From: Paludibacteraceae bacterium
GTDB lineage: Bacteria > Bacteroidota > Bacteroidia > Bacteroidales > Paludibacteraceae
Assembly (NCBI GenBank): GCA_016937795.1
Contig: JAFGVV010000030.1
Span: forward strand, 1-57,549
Reading direction: 5' to 3'
Length of the DNA: 57,549 nucleotides
Under the pieces are notes generated by a model. That model ran no database searches. It was not told where the DNA came from and was given only the letters and a program-made list of their open reading frames with translations. The position numbers and the translations under genes were made by a program. This document shows positions 54,654 to 57,549 of the stretch, piece after piece. The number at the start of each line of letters is the position of its first letter. Position 1 is the stretch's first letter.

Positions 54654-56582
54654 TTAAGCCGTCACTTTTTTCTTATCCAATTCTTCGTAAGGCGAATTTT
54701 TGCTTATAAACTCAGGTACGAGAGCTTTCATTGCCCTTACAGTAGAAAGCACATTTACATCTTCTGCCTGTTCAACCATATACAATATCTGCTCACGAAT
54801 ATCTTCGAAATCGTATTCGCGTACCTGAGCCACAGTAATTTTCTCGTGACTGGTTGGTAGGGTTTTTTCTTTGTCGTTAAGCAGCTCTTCGTAAAGCTTT
54901 TCGCCCGGACGAAGGCCTTTATATTCAATCTTAATGTCCTTATCGGGCACTAATCCTGCCATTTCTATCATACGACGTGCCAAATCAGCAATCTTTACCG
55001 GTTGCCCCATATCAAAGACATAAATCTCACCTGACCGGCCAAACGATGCGGCTTCCATAACCAACCGGCAGGCTTCGGGAATGGTCATAAAATAACGGAT
55101 AATCTCAGGATGTGTCACTGTGACCGGGCCACCATTTTCAATTTGTTGACGGAAGTGCGGAATGACAGAACCATTAGAACCAAGTACATTTCCAAACCGG
55201 GTAGTTACAAAACGTGTGATCATACCTTCGCGCTGTGCATTACGAGCCAGCGATTGAATATATATTTCAGCAATGCGTTTCGAAGCACCCATCACATTAG
55301 TAGGATTCACCGCTTTATCAGTGGAGATCATAACAAAACTCTCCACTTCATTTTCAACAGCTAATTTACTCAGCATCTTGGTACCATACACATTCGTCAT
55401 AATGGCTTCACATGGATTCTCTTCCATCAAAGGCACATGTTTATAAGCTGCAGCATGAAAAATAATCTGAGGTTTGAAATCACGGAACACATATTCTAAA
55501 CGCGGGCGCTGACGCATATCCCCAATCACAGCAGTAAAATTCAGATCAGGAAATTTACGTTCGAGCTCAAGGCGTAAGTTATGAAGCGGAGTTTCAGCCG
55601 AATCGAAAATAACAACATGGCCTGGATTAAATCGTGCCAACTGGCGTATTAACTCACTACCAATTGAGCCTGCTCCTCCGGTGACAAGTATTGTTTTACC
55701 ATTTGTCTGAGCAGCAATTTGTTCCATATTGATTTTAATTTCATCGCGTCCAAGCAGATCTTCGAGTTGTATGGGTTTGATGCGCATAGGTGCATCACCA
55801 TTTTCGCTTAGCCCCTCGAATGGCGGACGAACCAACAGATTCATTCCGGCACGAATAAGCGTTTCGATAAATTGTTTTTCGCGCTTAACAGTATCATAAT
55901 CAGGGAAAATTATCACAGATATTTCATATTTTCTGAAAATCCAGTCGGGAAATTCGGCTCCGTTGTAAAACACGGGTAAATCAGCTATACGTGTTTTATG
56001 TGCATTGGGATTGGGACTCAGAAAGCCCCTCACCTGATATTTTCGGTTTCCACTTTTGTTGAGCCACTGTGCTAATGCTATACTATGAGGCTCAGTACCA
56101 AAAATAAAAGCATTCTTATAAGAATTACTCACATATGCCATGCTGTAATTGAAAATAAGCACAACTACGAAACGTATAAAAAAGAGTAGAAAAACATTGG
56201 TAAGAAGTACAATAAGCGTAAAGAAGAAAGGATATGACATAATAGCCATATGAGAGAGTGTAATGTACAAAATCAAAGCTGCACCCGATACCGATGCATA
56301 CAAACGCCACATCTCCATAAAATGCGAATAGCGGCTAAGCCCTCTGTACGATTTAAACAACAGAAAAAGCAAACCGCACATAAGCATATATACTATACCG
56401 GCCATCCACAAATCGCTCAGGCCAGCTGTAAGTCCACTATAACGGGTCTGCACAATTGCTGCAAATACAAACGCGAATAAACTAAACAGCAGGTCAACTT
56501 CGAGTACCAAATGACGTTGACGTAATGAGAGTTTTAGCACTCTTTTAAAAAATTCGCGTAAAAAAAACTGTAAACTTTTCAT
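54654..56582 (-). CDS. Nucleotide-sugar epimerase/dehydratase, CapD/WbpM/FlaA1-like
   Basis: 642-aa inner-membrane enzyme. Four to five N-terminal helices span about residues 20-150, a CoA-binding-like Rossmann domain follows, and the catalytic SDR domain begins at about residue 300 with TGGAGSIGSELIRQL. Further landmarks are FHAAAYKHVPLMEENP, STDKAVNPTNVMGASKR and GLRPGEKLYEELL. Members dehydrate or epimerise UDP-GlcNAc to start capsule, O-antigen or flagellin glycans. MGASKR has Lys where family dehydratases carry a Met or Tyr-dependent catalytic triad, so dehydratase versus epimerase is unresolved. A TATCTTTG box (56694-56687, minus strand) lies about 105 bases upstream. Confidence 0.92.
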   Translation of the reverse strand: MKSLQFFLREFFKRVLKLSLRQRHLVLEVDLLFSLFAFVFAAIVQTRYSGLTAGLSDLWMAGIVYMLMCGLLFLLFKSYRGLSRYSHFMEMWRLYASVSGAALILYITLSHMAIMSYPFFFTLIVLLTNVFLLFFIRFVVVLIFNYSMAYVSNSYKNAFIFGTEPHSIALAQWLNKSGNRKYQVRGFLSPNPNAHKTRIADLPVFYNGAEFPDWIFRKYEISVIIFPDYDTVKREKQFIETLIRAGMNLLVRPPFEGLSENGDAPMRIKPIQLEDLLGRDEIKINMEQIAAQTNGKTILVTGGAGSIGSELIRQLARFNPGHVVIFDSAETPLHNLRLELERKFPDLNFTAVIGDMRQRPRLEYVFRDFKPQIIFHAAAYKHVPLMEENPCEAIMTNVYGTKMLSKLAVENEVESFVMISTDKAVNPTNVMGASKRIAEIYIQSLARNAQREGMITRFVTTRFGNVLGSNGSVIPHFRQQIENGGPVTVTHPEIIRYFMTIPEACRLVMEAASFGRSGEIYVFDMGQPVKIADLARRMIEMAGLVPDKDIKIEYKGLRPGEKLYEELLNDKEKTLPTSHEKITVAQVREYDFEDIREQILYMVEQAEDVNVLSTVRAMKALVPEFISKNSPYEELDKKKVTA

Positions 56583-56935
56583 TCGTGTATTCTTTTCGAG
56601 GTTTCAAAAAGGATTACTAATATTCGAAAACCAGAAAACTCTGTATACAAAACGTATAATTATGTCCAATTTTCAACAATAGGATACAAAGATAATAGAA
56701 TATTTGTAAAAAAACCTTCCATTTGTAAGAATTAAATGGTATAAAGTTGAATTAATAAGGACAAATTCTGATCTAAAGAAATTATCTATTTTGTAAAATC
56801 AGAATTCAACATTAACAATTCAACAATATTCAGTTAACTAATATCTTAAATGACAGTTTATACTATTAAGTAGTTGTATAAAACCCATACTACTACAAAC
56901 ACTTGTTATACAATACATTATACAATACAATTTAT
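56583..56935. other. AT-rich spacer with the capD-like promoter
   Basis: Contains TATCTTTG on the minus strand (56694-56687) upstream of the CapD-like gene. The remainder is low in G+C with no other signal that I can support. Confidence 0.5.
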
Positions 56936-57406
56936 TTACAAACCGAGCTCTCCTGCAAAGGATATGGGATCGCGATTGAAGTCGCTGACGTGGAGCGAGG
57001 CTTTTCCATTGTCGTAAATACTTAATGTGAATTTGTAGTTTGTAGTTCCCTGACTGACTTTGAATGTGACAATGCTTTCGTCTTTGCGGGGAACTGATTT
57101 TACAGAAAAATCTTCCATAAGTGCTTCGAATTTTATACCCCCTTCGGACAGATTCATCGGCGCAGTATGAGCTACACCATAGTAGGGTAAAAATGCATAA
57201 GCCGAGTCGCCGGAAATTTTAAGACTGTATTCGGAATTGAGCGACACGGGCTGCATACGGAATGGATATGCAAAATTAAAAAGCACTTTGAAATTTCGTG
57301 ATTCAACCCGTTGATGTGTTTCAGCGGGCTTGAGGTCAGCATTTTTAAACATTGTACAGGCTGAAAGGGTAATGCCTGCAAGGAGAATAAATAGTTTTGT
57401 CTTCAT
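56936..57406 (-). CDS. DUF4251 lipoprotein
   Basis: 156 aa. Lipoprotein signal peptide with lipobox LSAC (Cys17), so it is probably anchored in a membrane facing the periplasm. The mature part fits DUF4251 (SRNFKVLFNFAYPFRMQPVSL, then PYYGVAH and a beta-rich C-terminus), a Bacteroidetes family of unknown function. Its leader (57415-57480) contains short repeated words (AAGAATAAG, ACACTAAG). Confidence 0.8.
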   Translation of the reverse strand: MKTKLFILLAGITLSACTMFKNADLKPAETHQRVESRNFKVLFNFAYPFRMQPVSLNSEYSLKISGDSAYAFLPYYGVAHTAPMNLSEGGIKFEALMEDFSVKSVPRKDESIVTFKVSQGTTNYKFTLSIYDNGKASLHVSDFNRDPISFAGELGL

Positions 57407-57413
57407 ATTTTTT

Positions 57414-57549
57414 TAAGAATAAGAATAAGATTAAGATTTACCACTAAGGCACTGAGAACACTAAGAAACACTAAGTTGCATAAAAAACAAGTTCATAGCT
57501 AAAATCATTCCGAAAACTATTTTGAAATTTAGCACTAAGCCACTTAGAA
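57414..57549 (+). repeat. Short-word repeat at the right edge
   Basis: AAGAATAAGAATAAGATTAAG then CACTAAGGCACTGAGAACACTAAG. The second part is close to the reverse complement of the TCTTTGTG/CTTCGTG words at 161-180. No gene reaches into the window here. Confidence 0.6.

Overview
The window looks like a chromosomal segment of a propionate-forming Bacteroidetes bacterium, most likely Bacteroidales of the Paludibacter type. The reasons are promoters of the form TAnnTTTG with an upstream TTG, A-rich leaders without strong Shine-Dalgarno sites, two secreted proteins with type IX secretion (T9SS) C-terminal sorting domains, a methylmalonyl-CoA decarboxylase sodium-pump operon, a GT3-type glycogen synthase with a DUF3417-type phosphorylase, and an S16 protein with a long Ala/Glu/Lys tail. 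The genus is inference. I see no rRNA, tRNA, CRISPR array, transposase or integrase.

Layout. 1-810: end of a small mobile element, then tandem repeats. 809-7205: clpC and a GNAT acetyltransferase, a small T9SS cargo protein, an M48 protease and a YjgN/DUF898 membrane protein. 7227-7401: a complete miniature element. 7630-12808: a BASS transporter/acyltransferase/secreted-protein operon, a Ca2+/Na+ antiporter and an exported metallo-beta-lactamase-fold protein. 13081-17262: mce-mmdA-mmdD-mmdC-mmdB, which epimerises and decarboxylates methylmalonyl-CoA to propionyl-CoA while exporting Na+. 17496-21227: a PIF1-like helicase overlapping a sirtuin, and a DMP19-type protein. 21681-29688: a large T9SS cargo protein, a lactonase, a cyclophilin, pepT, gcvT and an alternative-oxidase-like di-iron protein. 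29881-38709: NhaC antiporter, radA, an HD hydrolase, glycogen phosphorylase and glycogen synthase. 38845-45688: a BadF-type sugar kinase, a second complete miniature element, then glycosyltransferase, DUF4922 (HIT-like), SpoIID/LytB and AmpG-like genes, which together look like a cell-wall recycling module. 45934-46967: rpsP and a thiamine-binding protein. 46991-56582: a surface polysaccharide locus (flippase, polymerase, five glycosyltransferases, then an RsmI-like methyltransferase and a CapD-type epimerase/dehydratase on the other strand). 56936-57406: a DUF4251 lipoprotein.

The least expected signals lie between genes. Two complete miniature inverted-repeat elements (175 and 226 bp) each have matching 14-bp termini and a perfect 7-bp target duplication, and a third copy is cut by the left edge. 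They fold end to end into a hairpin and two of them carry a near-perfect GC-rich palindrome whose loop is inverted between copies. Separately, tandem repeats of 7- or 8-base units with recurring consensus words are scattered over many intergenic sites. One 70-base tract lies in frame inside the SpoIID gene and another supplies the C-terminus and stop codon of glycogen synthase. The gene set at 38845-45688 is the best candidate for an under-described pathway: a permease for muropeptides together with enzymes that all appear to be cytoplasmic, including a SpoIID-domain protein without a signal peptide.
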